DNA of 64,000 nt from Acetilactobacillus jinshanensis_A (GCA_043289735.1 CP171343.1:744001-808000), one strand, 5' to 3'. Positions 9,893 through 20,927 are shown, counted from the first letter of the stretch. Program-made: numbers and translations. The notes: a model not told the origin generated them from the letters alone.

Positions 9893-10835
9893 TCAGCATT
9901 CACACCGAAAAGATGAACACGTTTCTTTAGCTGAATATTTTAACCGGAATAATCATCGTGATTATTTTAATCAGCTTCAGTTTGTCCATCAAAGTTTACC
10001 CGAAACCGATTATCGTCAAATTAATCCGACAACTAAACTTGGGCCATTTACTTTAAAATGGCCCTTTTATATTGAAGCCATGACCGGTGGCAGTCGACAA
10101 ACCGGTCATTTAAACGCTCAATTAGCAACGATTGCAAAAGCGACTAATTTAGCAATGGCGGTGGGTTCCGAAAGCGTCGCCTTGCAAGACCCGAATTTAA
10201 TTCAGACCTTTTCCATCGTTAGAAAGGTAAATCCCAAGGGATTGATCTTTGCTAATTTAGGTGCTTCCCATACCGGTCGTGACGCTAAGAAAGTAATTAA
10301 AATGATTAACGCTGATGCTTTAGAAATTCATCTTAACGTTCCCCAAGAGTTGATTATGCCGGAAGGTCACCGCTCTTTTCACTGGTTGAAAAATATTAAG
10401 TCAATCGTTAGCAACGTAAAGGTTCCCGTAATCGTTAAAGAAGTCGGCTTCGGGATGAGCAAAGAAACCATTCGGCAATTAAAATCGATCGGCGTTAAAT
10501 ACGTTAACGTCAGCGGTCGCGGCGGAACCAACTTTGCTAAGATCGAAAACGATCGTCGCCCCGATCAAGATTTATCGTATCTTGATAACTGGGGCTTAAC
10601 GACGCCTCAATCCCTATTAGAAGCCCGGCCGTTTGAAAAAAAGATGACCGTGATTGCCTCCGGTGGCGTCAAAAATCCGCTTGATATAGCAAAAGCCCTC
10701 GCCTTAGGAGCTAACGCCGTGGGCGTCGCGGGTGTTATCTTACATTCACTTTTAAGACGAGGGACTGATAAAACGATTCAAATGATTAAAGATTGGCAGC
10801 GCGGTCTTAAAATTATCATGACCATGCTGGGTTAA
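9885..10835 (+). CDS. fni: Type 2 isopentenyl-diphosphate delta-isomerase (FMN, NADPH)
   Basis: Interconverts IPP and DMAPP, completing the mevalonate route. The FMN-binding TIM barrel is evident: RKDEHVSLAEYF at the start, IEAMTGGSRQTG near residue 65, NLGASHTGRDAKK, VIVKEVGFGMSKET, VNVSGRGGTNFAKIE near 208, and GGVKNPLDIAKALALGANAV with VGVAGVILHSLL. At 316 residues it is somewhat shorter than usual. The C-terminal helix ends early at IIMTMLG, so the last 20-30 residues may be lost through a late mutation. Fourth and last gene of the operon. Confidence 0.9.
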   Translation: MINQHSHRKDEHVSLAEYFNRNNHRDYFNQLQFVHQSLPETDYRQINPTTKLGPFTLKWPFYIEAMTGGSRQTGHLNAQLATIAKATNLAMAVGSESVALQDPNLIQTFSIVRKVNPKGLIFANLGASHTGRDAKKVIKMINADALEIHLNVPQELIMPEGHRSFHWLKNIKSIVSNVKVPVIVKEVGFGMSKETIRQLKSIGVKYVNVSGRGGTNFAKIENDRRPDQDLSYLDNWGLTTPQSLLEARPFEKKMTVIASGGVKNPLDIAKALALGANAVGVAGVILHSLLRRGTDKTIQMIKDWQRGLKIIMTMLG

Positions 10836-10869
10836 TTAGTTACTTCATCAGCGGCACCTAATATAATGA

Positions 10870-12213
10870 TTATCTAACCAGAAACCGTAGCCCTTTCGGG
10901 AAGAAATTTTTAACGGTGCCTTGAACGACCTTACCAAAGGCAATCGGCTGCTTCTGGCAGATTAACTGATACCAGCCTTTCGGTAAATCAGAATCAGTTG
11001 GTAAAGTATCCCCGTGAACGTATTTTTTCCATTCGTTAACGGTAATGTCGAAGTGGTGTTTAACCTGATTCGGATGCAAGGCTAAAGCTAAAGCATAAGA
11101 TGGTTCAAAACGATTTTTCTTTAAAGTTCCCAGATGAAGCCCTGGACTAACCACCTGGAGCTTTCTTAGATTCGGGATGTCTGGATTGTAAGCATATAGC
11201 TGACGGCCAAATTCAATTAAATGCTGCGGATTAAAGTTAACTAAATTCGTTTCTTAAAATTGATTCCATAAATCACGATCTCGGCGTGGTACATTACTGC
11301 GCTGAGTCTTTATTTTCTTAGTGTGGCCTTGAATATGATTCTTCAATTTAGCAATGAAGTGGCCTTCCCCTTTAACCCGATTCGGAAAGATTCGAACCGC
11401 ATTTTTAAGTTCCGGATTGCCATCAGCCCACTGGCTTTGTCCATTTAACATTCCGGGATATTTCTTAACAGGAATCGTTTTAAAATTATAGTTTTTTAGT
11501 AACCAGGCAATGGTCTGTTCATCTTCTTCCGGAGCAAAAGTACAGGTTGAATAAACTAACGTTCCACCGGGCTTTAACATTTTAACGGCCTGGGCCAAAA
11601 TCTTTCGTTGACGTTCAGCACACTTAGCAGGATAACCGGCCGACCAGTATTTAATGGCTTGCGGATTTTTACGGAACATCCCTTCACCTGAACATGGTGC
11701 ATCCACCAGAATTTTATCGAAATAACGTTTAAATGATTTAACCATTTTATGAGGCGGTTCGTTTAACGTTAAGGCGTTTTTAACCCCGAACCGTTCCAAG
11801 TTACTAGCTAGGACTTTAGCCCGTTTGGGAATAATCTCGTTGGCAACTAATAAGCCCTGATTATTCATTAAACTCGCTAAATAAGTGGTCTTGCTACCCG
11901 GCGCCGCACACAGATCCAACACTTTTTCATCGGGCTGAGGATCAGTAACCGTACCTACATACATTGCACTGGGCTCTTGATCGTAAACGGCACCGCTTTG
12001 GTGATCGACCGTTCGGCCCGGAACTTTACCGTAATAGCCCCATTTCGCCCACGGAATGGGATTATCTAAAGTTTCTTCAACCGGTCGATGAGCCTTTAAG
12101 GGATTAATTCGAAAGCCCTGCGTAGGTGATCGGTCAAAGCTCTGTAGAAAACCTTTAGCGTGATTTCCCATTAATTTTTGGTATTTACGTATGAATCCTT
12201 TTGGTAATTGCAC
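10870..12213 (-). pseudogene. rsmF: RsmF-type rRNA (cytosine-C5) methyltransferase with one in-frame stop
   Basis: SAM-dependent methyltransferase of the NOL1/NOP2/Sun family acting on 16S rRNA. The SAM site is LDLCAAPGSKTTYLASLM, near residue 100. The catalytic cysteines sit in VDAPCSGEGMFRKNP, near 175, and YSTCTFAPEEDE, near 222. After DRDLWNQF a TAA at 11254-11256 interrupts the frame. The same frame then continues with ETNLVNFNPQHLIEFGRQLY and the C-terminal RNA-binding extension (SPGLHLGTLKKNRFEPSYAL to 10870). The total span of 448 codons is the normal length. The catalytic domain would still be made in full; only the RNA-binding extension would be lost. Confidence 0.85.
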
Positions 12214-12311
12214 GATGATCCTCCTAAAAATTTGACATTAAACGAATCTTTCTCTATTATAATATTCTTATGGTCGCTAATAGTAATTGTCTAGGAAACG
12301 AGATGATAAAC

Positions 12312-13160
12312 ATGAATCGAAAATTAATTATTTTAGACTTAGACGGAACGACTTTAAATTCTGAATCTAAAATTACTCCTCCGACCCGCAAAATCGTTCA
12401 CGAAGCAGCTAAACAGGGCAATATCGTTAGTATCATTACCGGCCGTCCCTATCGGATCGCCAAGCCTTTCTATCAGCAATTAGGCCTAAAGACTCCGATC
12501 ATATGTTTTAACGGTGGATTGGGATTAATCCCCGGTCAAAATTGGCCGGGTACCTACCAAATTACCTTTGATCGTAAAATCGTTCACGAGATCTTTATCC
12601 GACAGCGGGAATTAGGGATTAACCTAATGGCTGCCGAAGACAAATTAGCGCGAGAAACTTTGAATTACTTCCCTAGTCATTTAAAGTCCGATCAAATTTT
12701 AACGCGAGATAATCTAAACTTTGACCCCGTTTGCTTAGCGGTTCAAGTTCAGCCCTTCTGTTTGTCATTGGTGACGAAATATTTAAAGACCCACTATAAA
12801 GGCATCGTTAAGCCCGCCGTCTGGGGCGGTGACTTAAACGTGATCGAAATTGCGGCGGATAACGTAACTAAAGTCACCGGGATTAAGAGATTAGCTCAGT
12901 ATTACGGAATCGCTAGAAAAGACATTATCGCTTTTGGCGACCAGGATAACGATTACGATTCGTTAAAGTTCGTGGGCCACGGCGTAGCGATGCAAAACGG
13001 ATTACCCGACGTAAAATCCGTAGCGGACGACGTTACCCAATATGATAACGATCACGACGGCATGGCCCGTTATTTAAAGCCTGACAGATACGCAATTCCC
13101 AGGGCGGTAACTTCGCTTACGACGGCCCGTTTGATGGGGATCCCCAGCAGATCGGCCTGA
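12312..13160 (+). CDS. Cof-type HAD phosphatase, C-terminus replaced by antisense glpK sequence
   Basis: HAD-superfamily sugar-phosphate or phosphosugar hydrolase of the Cof type. Motif I (LIILDLDGTTLNSESKIT) carries the nucleophile Asp, followed by SIITGRPYRIAKPFY, KVTGIKRLAQYYGI and motif IV, IIAFGDQDNDYDSLK. ATG 12312, directly before the first beta strand, is the best start; ATGs at 12303 and 12270 are possible. Up to DGMARYL the protein is normal. From about 13076 the remaining codons are antisense to glpK, so the last few native residues were lost in a deletion that joined the two convergent genes. The HAD fold itself is essentially complete. The exact substrate cannot be told. Confidence 0.8.
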   Translation: MNRKLIILDLDGTTLNSESKITPPTRKIVHEAAKQGNIVSIITGRPYRIAKPFYQQLGLKTPIICFNGGLGLIPGQNWPGTYQITFDRKIVHEIFIRQRELGINLMAAEDKLARETLNYFPSHLKSDQILTRDNLNFDPVCLAVQVQPFCLSLVTKYLKTHYKGIVKPAVWGGDLNVIEIAADNVTKVTGIKRLAQYYGIARKDIIAFGDQDNDYDSLKFVGHGVAMQNGLPDVKSVADDVTQYDNDHDGMARYLKPDRYAIPRAVTSLTTARLMGIPSRSA

Positions 13161-14470
13161 AATTGCATCAGATAATCATTCCCGGTCGCACCGCCGTCGA
13201 CGTTCAAATTAGTGAGGCTGATGTGTGTATCGCGTTTCATGGTGCGAAGGACGTCGCAGGTCTGGTACGCCAACGAATTTAGAGTAGCTTTGACGAATTC
13301 AGCTCTGGTGGTGCCTCGGGTCAGGCCGAATACCGCGCCGCGGGTCTGCTGATTCCAGTACGGAGCACCTAAGCCGGTAAAGGCGGGTACTACGTAGACT
13401 CCGCAATGATCAGGCGCTTCTCAGGGCGTACTTTCGGATTCATCCGGATTTTTAATGATCCGCATACCCTTCTGGAGCCACTGGATCGCCGACCCGGCAA
13501 CGAAGATACTGCCTTCCAGGGCGTAATTGACGTGACCGCGGTAACCAAAGGCGATCGTGGTCAATAGTCCATTCTTGGACAGGATCGGCCTTTCCCCGGT
13601 GTTCATCATGATGAACGCCCCGGTACCGTAGGTGTTTTTAACCATTCCGGGTGACAGAGCTAGCTGACCGAATAGCGAGGCCTGCTGATCGCCCATGATT
13701 CCGGTGATCGGCAGCTTTAAGCCCTCAAACGTATAGTTACCGGTATATCCGTATAGATGATCCGACGGGTACACTTTAGGTAACATTTTGGCTGGGATCT
13801 TTAAAAGCTTTAAAATTTCGGGATCCCACCGAAGAGTATGAATATTGAACATCATGGTTCGACTGGCGTTGGTGTAATCGGTGGCGTGAACTTTGCCACC
13901 GGTCAAATTCCAAAGCAGCCACGTATCGACCGTTCCGAATAACAATTTGCCGGCTTTCGCTTCTTGGCGAGCGTTAGGAACGTGATCCAGAATCCACTTT
14001 AATTTAGTGGCAGAAAAATAGGAGTCGATAATCAAGCCGGTCTTTTCGTGAATCATTTTTGAATAGCCGGCCCTTTTAATCTGGTCGCACATCTGACTGG
14101 TCTGTTTCGACTGCCAGACGATGGCCGGACAGATCGGCTTACCGGTTTCCTGGTTCCAGACCACGGTCGTTTCACGCTGGTTAGCGATCCCAAACGATTG
14201 AATCTGGTAAGGCTCGATATTATGTTTGATCAACGATTCGATCATCGCGCTCTGAACCGCTTTCCAGATTTCGAGAGCGCTGTGTTCAACCCATCCCGGA
14301 TGCGGAAAGTACTGCTTAAGGGGCTTCTGGCTCATTGAAATCAGCTTTCCGCGATGATCAAAGATGATGGCGCGGGCGCTGGTGGTCCCTTCGTCGATTA
14401 CCATTATGTATTTCGTTTCTTCATTTTCATTCCTCTTCTTAGTTAATTTAAGCGATTCTCTGGTTAACAA
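13070..14470 (-). pseudogene. glpK: Glycerol kinase, in-frame stop and lost C-terminus
   Basis: FGGY-family kinase making glycerol 3-phosphate. The N-terminal domain is well conserved: MVIDEGTTSARAIIFDHRGK, FGIANQRETTVVW, and GIMGDQQASLFGQLAL with GMVKNTYGTGAF. A TGA at 13421-13423 (after PDESESTP) breaks the frame. The same frame then continues with GVYVVPAFTGLGAPYW, FGLTRGTTRAEFVKAT and NVDGGATGNDYLMQFQADLL. It ends at AYLSGFK, about 100 residues short of a normal GlpK. The end runs into the 3' end of the HAD gene, so a deletion removed the C-terminal lobe. The first codons (around 14425) are also out of frame with the nearest ATG. Base composition is richer in G+C than the flanks. Confidence 0.85.
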
Positions 14471-14532
14471 TGAATATGAAAATCTGGTAAAATATTAGCA
14501 CGGTTACTCATTTTTTTAAAGAAGGAAACAGA

Positions 14533-15960
14533 ATGAACGCTCAAAAACGTCTGGCGTGCACCAGCATATTAATCGGTAAAAAAGCTAGTACTGACGGATC
14601 CGTGATGATCGGCCGCAACGAAGATTCTCGAGCCGCCTGGCCAAAGCATTACGTGGTTCATCCCCACCAAGAATTGAAATCAAGTCCCGTATTTAAATCG
14701 CACGATAATCAATTTAAATTAAATTTACCTAAAGTTCGCTATAAATATGCCGCTACTCCCGAATGGACTAAAAGATACGGCCTATTCGAAGAAGACGGCA
14801 TCAACGAATTCAACGTTGCCATGAGCGCGACCGAAAGCACCTATTCTAACGAAACCGTCTTGGGCTACGATCCGTTGGTTAAAAACGGGATCGGTGAAGA
14901 AGCCATGATCACGGTGGTCTTACCCTACGTTAAATCCGCTCGACAAGGGGTTCAGCGTTTAGGTAAAATCATCGATAAATACGGAACCGACGAATCGAAC
15001 GGCATCTTATTTGCTGACCGAAACTCCGCCTGGTACATGGAAACCGGTGGCGGTCACCAATGGGTCGCTGAACGGATTCCTGACGACTGTTATGCGGTCG
15101 TGGCTAATCAGACCGCAATTCAAAACGTTGATTTTAATGATCCTAAAAATTTTATGTGGTCGCCTCAGATTCGAGAATTCGTTAAGAAGTATCACCTAAA
15201 CCCCAGTCAAGACGGTTCGTTTAATTTCCGGCAGATTTTCGGGACCCATAATTTAGCGGATACCTACTACAATACCCCCCGGGTCTGGTACGGGCAGCGA
15301 ATGTTTAATCCTGAAATTCATCAGGATCCGCAGAGTCAGCACCTGCCATTTTTAATGAAGAGTCATCGAAAATTATCGGTTAACGACGCCGAAGCGTTTC
15401 TGTCGTCTCATTATCAAGGGACCCCTTACGATCCGATCGGCGAAGGTAAGCCGAAGGACCGGGAACGTTTTCGTCCGGTCAGTTTAGCTAAGACCCAGGA
15501 GTCCCACGTTTTACAGATCCGGCCTGATCAACCTAAGGAAACCACTGGAATTCACTGGCTAGCCATGGGCGTTGCGGCCCAAAGCACCTACGTTCCGTTC
15601 TTTAGCGGCATTACCAAGACGCCGACCGCTTACCATCGAGGTACACAAGATTATCAGCATAATTCAGCTTACTGGACGTTTAAACTAGCGGGTATCTTGG
15701 TCGACGGTCATTATTTACAGTTCAATCCGCAGTTGGAAGCGGTTCAGTCTAAATTAAAGATCCACTATATAAATTCGATCAAAGCGGTGGACGCTAACGC
15801 TAAGCAGCTCCCTAAAGATCAACTAATTAAACTGGTTAATCAAGTTAGTAATGGCTAAGCTAAATTGGCTCTAAAAAGCTATCGTAAACTCAGTGAACAC
15901 TTAATTTCATTGGCCGCCGACTATTCACCGTTAAATTATCATCAAGACCTTAATTTATAA
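14533..15960 (+). pseudogene. pepD: C69-family dipeptidase (PepD) with a late in-frame stop
   Basis: Cytoplasmic dipeptidase with an N-terminal nucleophile fold. Cys9 in LACTSILIGKKASTDGSVM is the expected catalytic residue, followed by IGRNEDSRAAWPKHYV. Further family blocks are NVAMSATESTYSN, WYMETGGGHQWVAERIPDD and YAVVANQTAIQ. ATG 14533 has a GAAGGAAAC ribosome site. The frame stops with a TAA at 15856-15858 after KLVNQVSNG. It then continues unbroken as AKLALKSYRKLSEHLISLA to 15958-15960, the normal C-terminal helix. The truncated form lacks only about 33 residues and might still fold. It lies upstream of an amino-acid antiporter on the same strand, consistent with peptide use. Confidence 0.8.
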
Positions 15961-15972
15961 TGAGGGATTAAT

Positions 15973-17378
15973 TTGAAAACTAAAGTAACTAAAATTTCGT
16001 TATTCAGTTTTATATTAATGATCTTAATTTCGACCTTCGGCTTTAACAATACCGGGATCGCTTATAATCAAATGGGCTATTCCAGTATTATCTGGTACGT
16101 TCTGACCGCCGTTATCTTCTTTCTGCCCTGCGGACTGATGTTCGCCGAGTACGGCTCGGCATTTAAGAACGAATCCGGGGGCCTCTACTCATGGCTAAAG
16201 GGCTCGGTCGGTGAAAAAATCGCCTTTATCGGGACCTTTACCTGGTACGCATCGTGGATCGTTTGGATGATCTCAATGTCACCCAAGATCTGGATCCCGT
16301 TTTCGACCATGCTATCGGGACATGATAATACCCAAGCCTGGCATCTTTTTGATTTAACTCCGACCGAAACCATCGGCATCCTAGCCATTTTCTGGATGCT
16401 TCTCGTGACGTGGTGCGACTGTAAAGGGATCAAATCGATCACCCGGATATCGTCACTCGGCGGAACCTTTATCATCTTAGTGGTGGCCGGCTTCTGCATC
16501 GCTTCGTTAGCGTTATTACTAATTAATCATGGTCATCTAGCGGAGCCTATCCATCATTTAAGTAACTTTACTAAATCCCCTAACCCCAGTTTCCAGACTT
16601 TCATCCCGATCGTGTCGTTCATTATCTACGCGATGTTCGCTTACGGGGGGATCGAATCCCTGGGCGGAATGATCGATAAATTAAAGGACCCGGCCCGTAA
16701 TTTTCCGCTAGGAATCATCATCGGTGCCGTGACCATCAGCATCACTTACGCGGGTACCATTTTTCTCTGCGGAATTAGTACTAATTGGACCCGTGTGTTA
16801 GGCCATAACTACGTTAATCTGGGCAACGTGCTGTACGTGATCATTAATAACCTGGGCTACGTTCTGGGTAAAAGCCTGGGACTTTCAACTGCTACCGCCG
16901 TCATGATCGGTAAAGGCTTTGACCGGTTCGCCGGGCTAGGTCTCTGGTTAGGCTACGGCGGATCGTTCTTCGTGTTGCTGTATTCACCGCTAAAATCGTT
17001 CATTATGGGGGCTTCAAAACACTTGCTACCGTCTAAGCTCACCCAACTGAATAAGCACCAGATGCCAGCAAACGCCCTATGGATACAAGCTGTTATCGTA
17101 ATCGTAATTTTGCTTCTGATTTCGTTCAGCGGCTCCAACGCCCGAAAATTCTATTTGATCCTAACCGATATGACCAACTTGTCGATGGCGTTCCCCTATC
17201 TATTCCTGGTGGGCGCGTTTCCGTTCTTTAAACGGCGAAAGAACTTAACGCGGCCGTTCGTATTTTATAAGTGATCGGTATGGTCTTTACCATCTGGGAA
17301 CCGTTAATTGAGCATGATTACCTGACCGCTTTCTGGACCGCGATCGGAGAATTTATAGATTTATTTAAAATAAATTAA
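15973..17378 (+). CDS. APC-superfamily amino acid permease, YjeM-like (glutamate/GABA antiporter family)
   Basis: Multi-spanning membrane transporter. The open frame runs from TTG 15973 to 17274 (433 residues). It starts KISLFSFILMILISTFGFNN, followed by the conserved GIAYNQMGYSSIIWYVLTAV and AEYGSAFKNESGGLYSWLKG. The mid-protein helix SFIIYAMFAYGGIESLGGM and the loop LYSPLKSFIMGASKHLLP are also typical of YjeM. After RPFVFYK the neighbouring frame supplies the last helix (IGMVFTIWEPLIEHDYLTAF) to 17376-17378, so one late indel is likely. It is the best preserved of three related copies in this window. The substrate is inferred from the family; the gene lies 12 bases after the dipeptidase. 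Confidence 0.75.
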
Positions 17379-17446
17379 CAAATAAATTAAAATAATAACT
17401 AAATAATCCTCCATAATTATTTAATAAATAATCAGGAAATTTTCTT

Positions 17447-17724
17447 TTACATTCTCCAGCCCGAAGCGTTCGGAATCTTAGGCAATGAATTATAAGCTAC
17501 GAAGCCTAATGTCTTTTCACGAGATGCAGTCATAACGGCTCCAATAATATCCAAGATAATAGCCATAAACCCAATATTTTCGCTAAAGCAGTTTGCCAGC
17601 TACCGAAAAACAGNNCCGTATACAGTACCTACTAATTGATTAATCGGCTTACCACCTAATTTATTAACGAAATCGGCATAACGCCCCATAATATTGCTGG
17701 TATCAAGCCAACTAAAATATTCAT
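17447..17724 (-). pseudogene. GRP-family sugar transporter (RbsU/GlcU type), ends only
   Basis: The minus strand begins with ATG 17724 and MNILVGLIPAILWGVMPISL, then NKLGGKPINQLVGTVYG. This is the hallmark N-terminus of ribose/glucose uptake proteins with ten membrane helices. At 17614-17615 there are two undetermined bases. Beyond them, in another frame, follows only the last helix and tail (IILDIIGAVMTASREKTLGF, then NSLPKIPNASGWRM). About two thirds of the roughly 290-residue protein is missing at the NN. This is either an assembly gap closed too tightly or a real internal deletion. Confidence 0.7.
17614..17615. other. Two undetermined bases inside the GRP sugar transporter remnant
   Basis: NN lies exactly where the middle two thirds of the transporter gene should be, so it may represent a larger unresolved gap. 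Confidence 0.9.
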
Positions 17725-17874
17725 AGCCCTTTTTTACTATCTTACATTTTACAATTATTTTTTAAATTAAAAATTAATTTTATTCGTCAAATTTTTATTT
17801 ATCTGCTGATAATCATGATAATTACTGAAATAAAAGTCGCATTTTAATTAAACCCATGGCTTGGGCGCCTTGGT

Positions 17875-18684
17875 TTAAGCTAAAGGCCATCCCGGTATTT
17901 TTAACCGAAGTGCCTTTAGATAGTAGCGTCTGGACCGACGGGAAGACGGCGGCGTCACCGATTCCGTTAAAGGCCCGTATTTATCACCTAACTTGCCGCA
18001 GATCGGCGAGAACATAACGTCGAAGATTCCGGGAATCGAGGTGATGGCTCCCGCAACGATCGAAATGGGCCCGTGGTTATGCATCAGCTGTTTAACGAAG
18101 AGCGACATGATCGGGTAGACGGTGTTGATGCTGACCTGGACCAAAACGGTGGTGATCAGGACCCAGCCGATTAGTCCGGTGATGAGGAAGGTGTCCCGGA
18201 TCGAAAAGAAATGATTGAGAATTCCGCCGATCAACGGACCGATCAAACCTCCGCTGGTGTAGCCGATCGAAAAGATACTGAGGATGTACTGTGAATGCTT
18301 TTTAGGAACTTCCGTACCGATCAAGGCGGTGGAGTTAGGGATGACCCCGCCGAAGAAGCCCTGAAGAGCCCGCAGAGCAATAAACTCCCAGGCGTTATTA
18401 CACAAGCCCATCAAGGCAATCGAAATGGCGGAGCCTAGCGAAGTCTGTAGGATCATCCACTTTCGCCCGTGCTGGTCAGCAAAGTGACCCCAGAAAGGAG
18501 CCGTGAACATCACGATTAAGGAGGTAATCGCGTAGACGATCCCGCTGAGGATCGAGATCTGGCCCGATGTGAAATTACCGAGATCGTTAATGTACAGGTT
18601 CATGAATGGAAAGAATTCACAGAAGGCGATGCTGGTAAAGAACGTCCCGGGTAACAGGACGTATAGGTTACGGCGCCAGGTTGG
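17875..18684 (-). pseudogene. MFS multidrug-type efflux permease, fused in frame behind a Fur remnant and truncated
   Basis: A major facilitator protein starting TWRRNLYVLLPGTFFTSIAF without its own start codon. The signature loop GHFADQHGRKWM between helices 2 and 3 is intact, as is ALQGFFGGVIPNSTALIG. The second half is shortened, and the frame leaves the family after KLGDKYGP, ending in a basic tail (SSRRSRRYYLKALRLK). The reading frame runs straight on from the C-terminal residues of a Fur-type regulator, so the stop, the gap and the MFS start have been deleted. A fusion chain could be translated from the upstream TTG at 18783, but it would probably not be functional. G+C is higher than in the flanks. 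Confidence 0.7.
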
Positions 18685-18979
18685 TTTTTGACATTGCGGA
18701 CACAGGCCAAAAATTTCGATTTTACTTTCATCAAACTTGAAATCAGCCTGATCCTTTACCAGTTGCTTTAAATGCCGGTTCAATTTTGGATAATTCTTAT
18801 CAAAGATATCAAAAATTCTTCCGCATCGCTTACAAATTGCGTGAAAATGGGGCTTACCAAAATAATCGAAGCGAACTCGGTTGTCTTTCCCGGGAAGGAA
18901 ATGGTTAAGCCTAATTTATTAAATAAATCTAAGCATTGTACAGGGTAGCTACACTCATGTTAGACATTTTTGGTGTCAT
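18685..18979 (-). pseudogene. Fur/PerR-family regulator lacking its DNA-binding part
   Basis: ATG 18979 follows a strong AAAGGAGG ribosome site and gives MTPKMSNMSVATLYN. This is the end of the Fur recognition helix, so the 60-70 residues of the winged-helix domain that should precede it are missing. Indels then occur near 18930 and 18905. The dimerisation domain is clear: RVRFDYFGKPHFHAICKRCG, then FGLCPQCQK. It carries two CxxC pairs that form the structural zinc site of PerR and Fur proteins. The last codons run directly into the MFS gene. The family represses metal or peroxide responses, but this copy cannot bind DNA. Confidence 0.7.
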
Positions 18980-19062
18980 CTTTTTAACCTCCTTTATTCT
19001 TATTATTAATTGATAATTATATTAATTATAATCAAAATTTAATTATTAATAATATATAATTA

Positions 19063-20130
19063 GCATTAGCAAATTTGATCATCTTTAATTTCGTTATGGA
19101 GCATCGTCCTGATTATTATCGCCACTGAATTCGGTTTCAGCAACATCGTGACCGGATATAACCAGATGGGCTACGCCAGTATTATCTGGTACATTATTAC
19201 TTCCATCATCTTTCTTTTTCCATTAGTAATGATTTTTGCCGAATACAGTGGTTCACTAAGAATCGATCACGGTGGCTTTTATAGCTGGCTAATCAATTCA
19301 ATCGGTGAAAAAGGCGCTTTTATCGGAACTTTCTGCTGGATCGGCATGATTCTAATCAACGTTTTACAAAACTGTTCCGGAATCGGCATTAACCTTTCAG
19401 GCATGGTTTATGGCAAGGACACTACGCAAAGTTGGAAACTAGGTCGCTAGACAGTAACGAAATTGAAGCCCTTTTGGGTATCATCGTAATTATTGTAGCT
19501 ACCTTCATTTATTAAGTCACCTAATCCGCAATTTCAGTCGCCGATCGCCATCATGTCGTTCATCGTCTACGCCATGTTCGCATACAGTGGTTTAATCGAT
19601 AAAATAAGAATCCACGTAGGGATTACCCCGAACGTTGACCTTTATAACAACGGTTTTTTCGAATCTTTTCAATCGGCTCTCTTATCCCGCTGTTTGGTCT
19701 TTTGATCGTGGGTATTTATTCACCAATTAAAGGCTTAATTGCGGGATCTTCGAAAGATTTATGGCCTAAGAAAGTTGCCCATTTTAATAAACATGATATG
19801 CCAGCTTACGCCATGTGGATCGAATGTGTCATCATTGTGGTGGCTTTGCTCTTGATCAGCTTAACCGGTAAGAACGGTCAGCAATTCTTCCAGATCATCG
19901 TTGATATGGGTAACATCGGGGTTTTATGTCCCTATTACTTTATCGTGATTGCGTTCGTCTTCTTTAAGAAGCGTAAGGATATTGCTCACCCCATTACGTT
20001 TTTCCATAGCATGAAATCGTGCGTTCTGGACGTTCGCCGGTCCAGTCCTGTTCTTGATCATATCCACCGTATTGTATCACTTGGGTATTCGTCACCGGGC
20101 TAACCGAATGATCGCCGACAAAAAATAATC
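19063..20130 (+). pseudogene. Second YjeM-like APC permease, broken
   Basis: A paralogue of the permease at 15973. The first helices (FGFSNIVTGYNQMGYASIIW, then EYSGSLRIDHGGFYSWLINS) are open from 19148 to 19450. After a frameshift and deletion the middle survives only as SPNPQFQSPIAIMSFIVYAM with FAYSGLIDKIR. A last open stretch (19702-20103) carries YSPIKGLIAGSSKDLWPKKV and NKHDMPAYAMWIECVIIV. Each block matches the first copy at the same relative place, but roughly 130 residues in the middle are gone and at least three frames are used. No functional transporter can be made. Confidence 0.75.
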
Positions 20131-20159
20131 GAGCGTTTTTTACTTTATAAAATTTTAAA

Positions 20160-20927
20160 TTAATAAGTCGTAATGAAGAAGTAGATACTTAAGCCTAAGG
20201 CTAAAATACCGACCGTTAACTTCATCGCCTTTTCGGGAACGTAACGAACGATGACCGGGCCGATATAACCGCCGATCATCATGCCGATTCCTAACGGTAA
20301 AGCGATGCTCCAGTAAACCGTCGTCTTAAGCGTAAAGATAACGATACTGATCACGTTAGCGGACAATGCAGCCACGTTACGGATGGCGTTGTAAACCGGA
20401 AACGGTTCGGAAGAAATAAAAGCTAAAATCCCTAACGCTAAGACTCCGGCACCGGCTGAGAAGTAACTGGAGTAAGCACCGTAGATTAGGAACGTCATAA
20501 TGATAGCAATTATCATACCCTTTTTACTATGAATTAACTTCTTCTGATTCTTATTCTTACTCTTGGGCCATAAAATCAATACGGCACTCAGTAAAATGAA
20601 CCACGGGACCGCAAATTCAAAGTCCTTTTTCGGAGCAGCCAATAAAGCGTAAACTCCGCAAATTCCACCAAACAGCGTTAGAATTAAAGCAATAATGGTT
20701 TCTTTAACGTGATTCTTCAATTCCGGCAACGATGAAAAAATCGAACCAAAGCCAGAAAAGATCATCGATGAAGTATTAGTAACGTTAGCGGTCACCGGCG
20801 GAATTCCGCCTAAATACAGTAACGCCGGGTAAGTAACCAACGAAGCCATCCCCACTGAACTAGAAACGATTCCGCCCAGGATACCAATCGGCAACATGAT
20901 TAAATATTGCCATATCGCAAAATGCAT
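20160..20927 (-). CDS. TauE/SafE-family membrane transporter
   Basis: An intact 255-residue protein with about eight membrane helices. The N-terminal repeat (PIGILGGIVSSSVGMASLVT, then TNTSSMIFSGFGSIFSSLPEL) and its second-half counterpart (YSSYFSAGAGVLALGILAFI) are typical of the TauE/SafE sulfite-exporter/anion family. ATG 20927 has a AGGAAATTT ribosome site. Members export sulfite or organosulfonates or are uncharacterised; the substrate cannot be told here. A second, broken member lies at 27.7-28.4 kb. Confidence 0.8.
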   Translation of the reverse strand: MHFAIWQYLIMLPIGILGGIVSSSVGMASLVTYPALLYLGGIPPVTANVTNTSSMIFSGFGSIFSSLPELKNHVKETIIALILTLFGGICGVYALLAAPKKDFEFAVPWFILLSAVLILWPKSKNKNQKKLIHSKKGMIIAIIMTFLIYGAYSSYFSAGAGVLALGILAFISSEPFPVYNAIRNVAALSANVISIVIFTLKTTVYWSIALPLGIGMMIGGYIGPVIVRYVPEKAMKLTVGILALGLSIYFFITTY

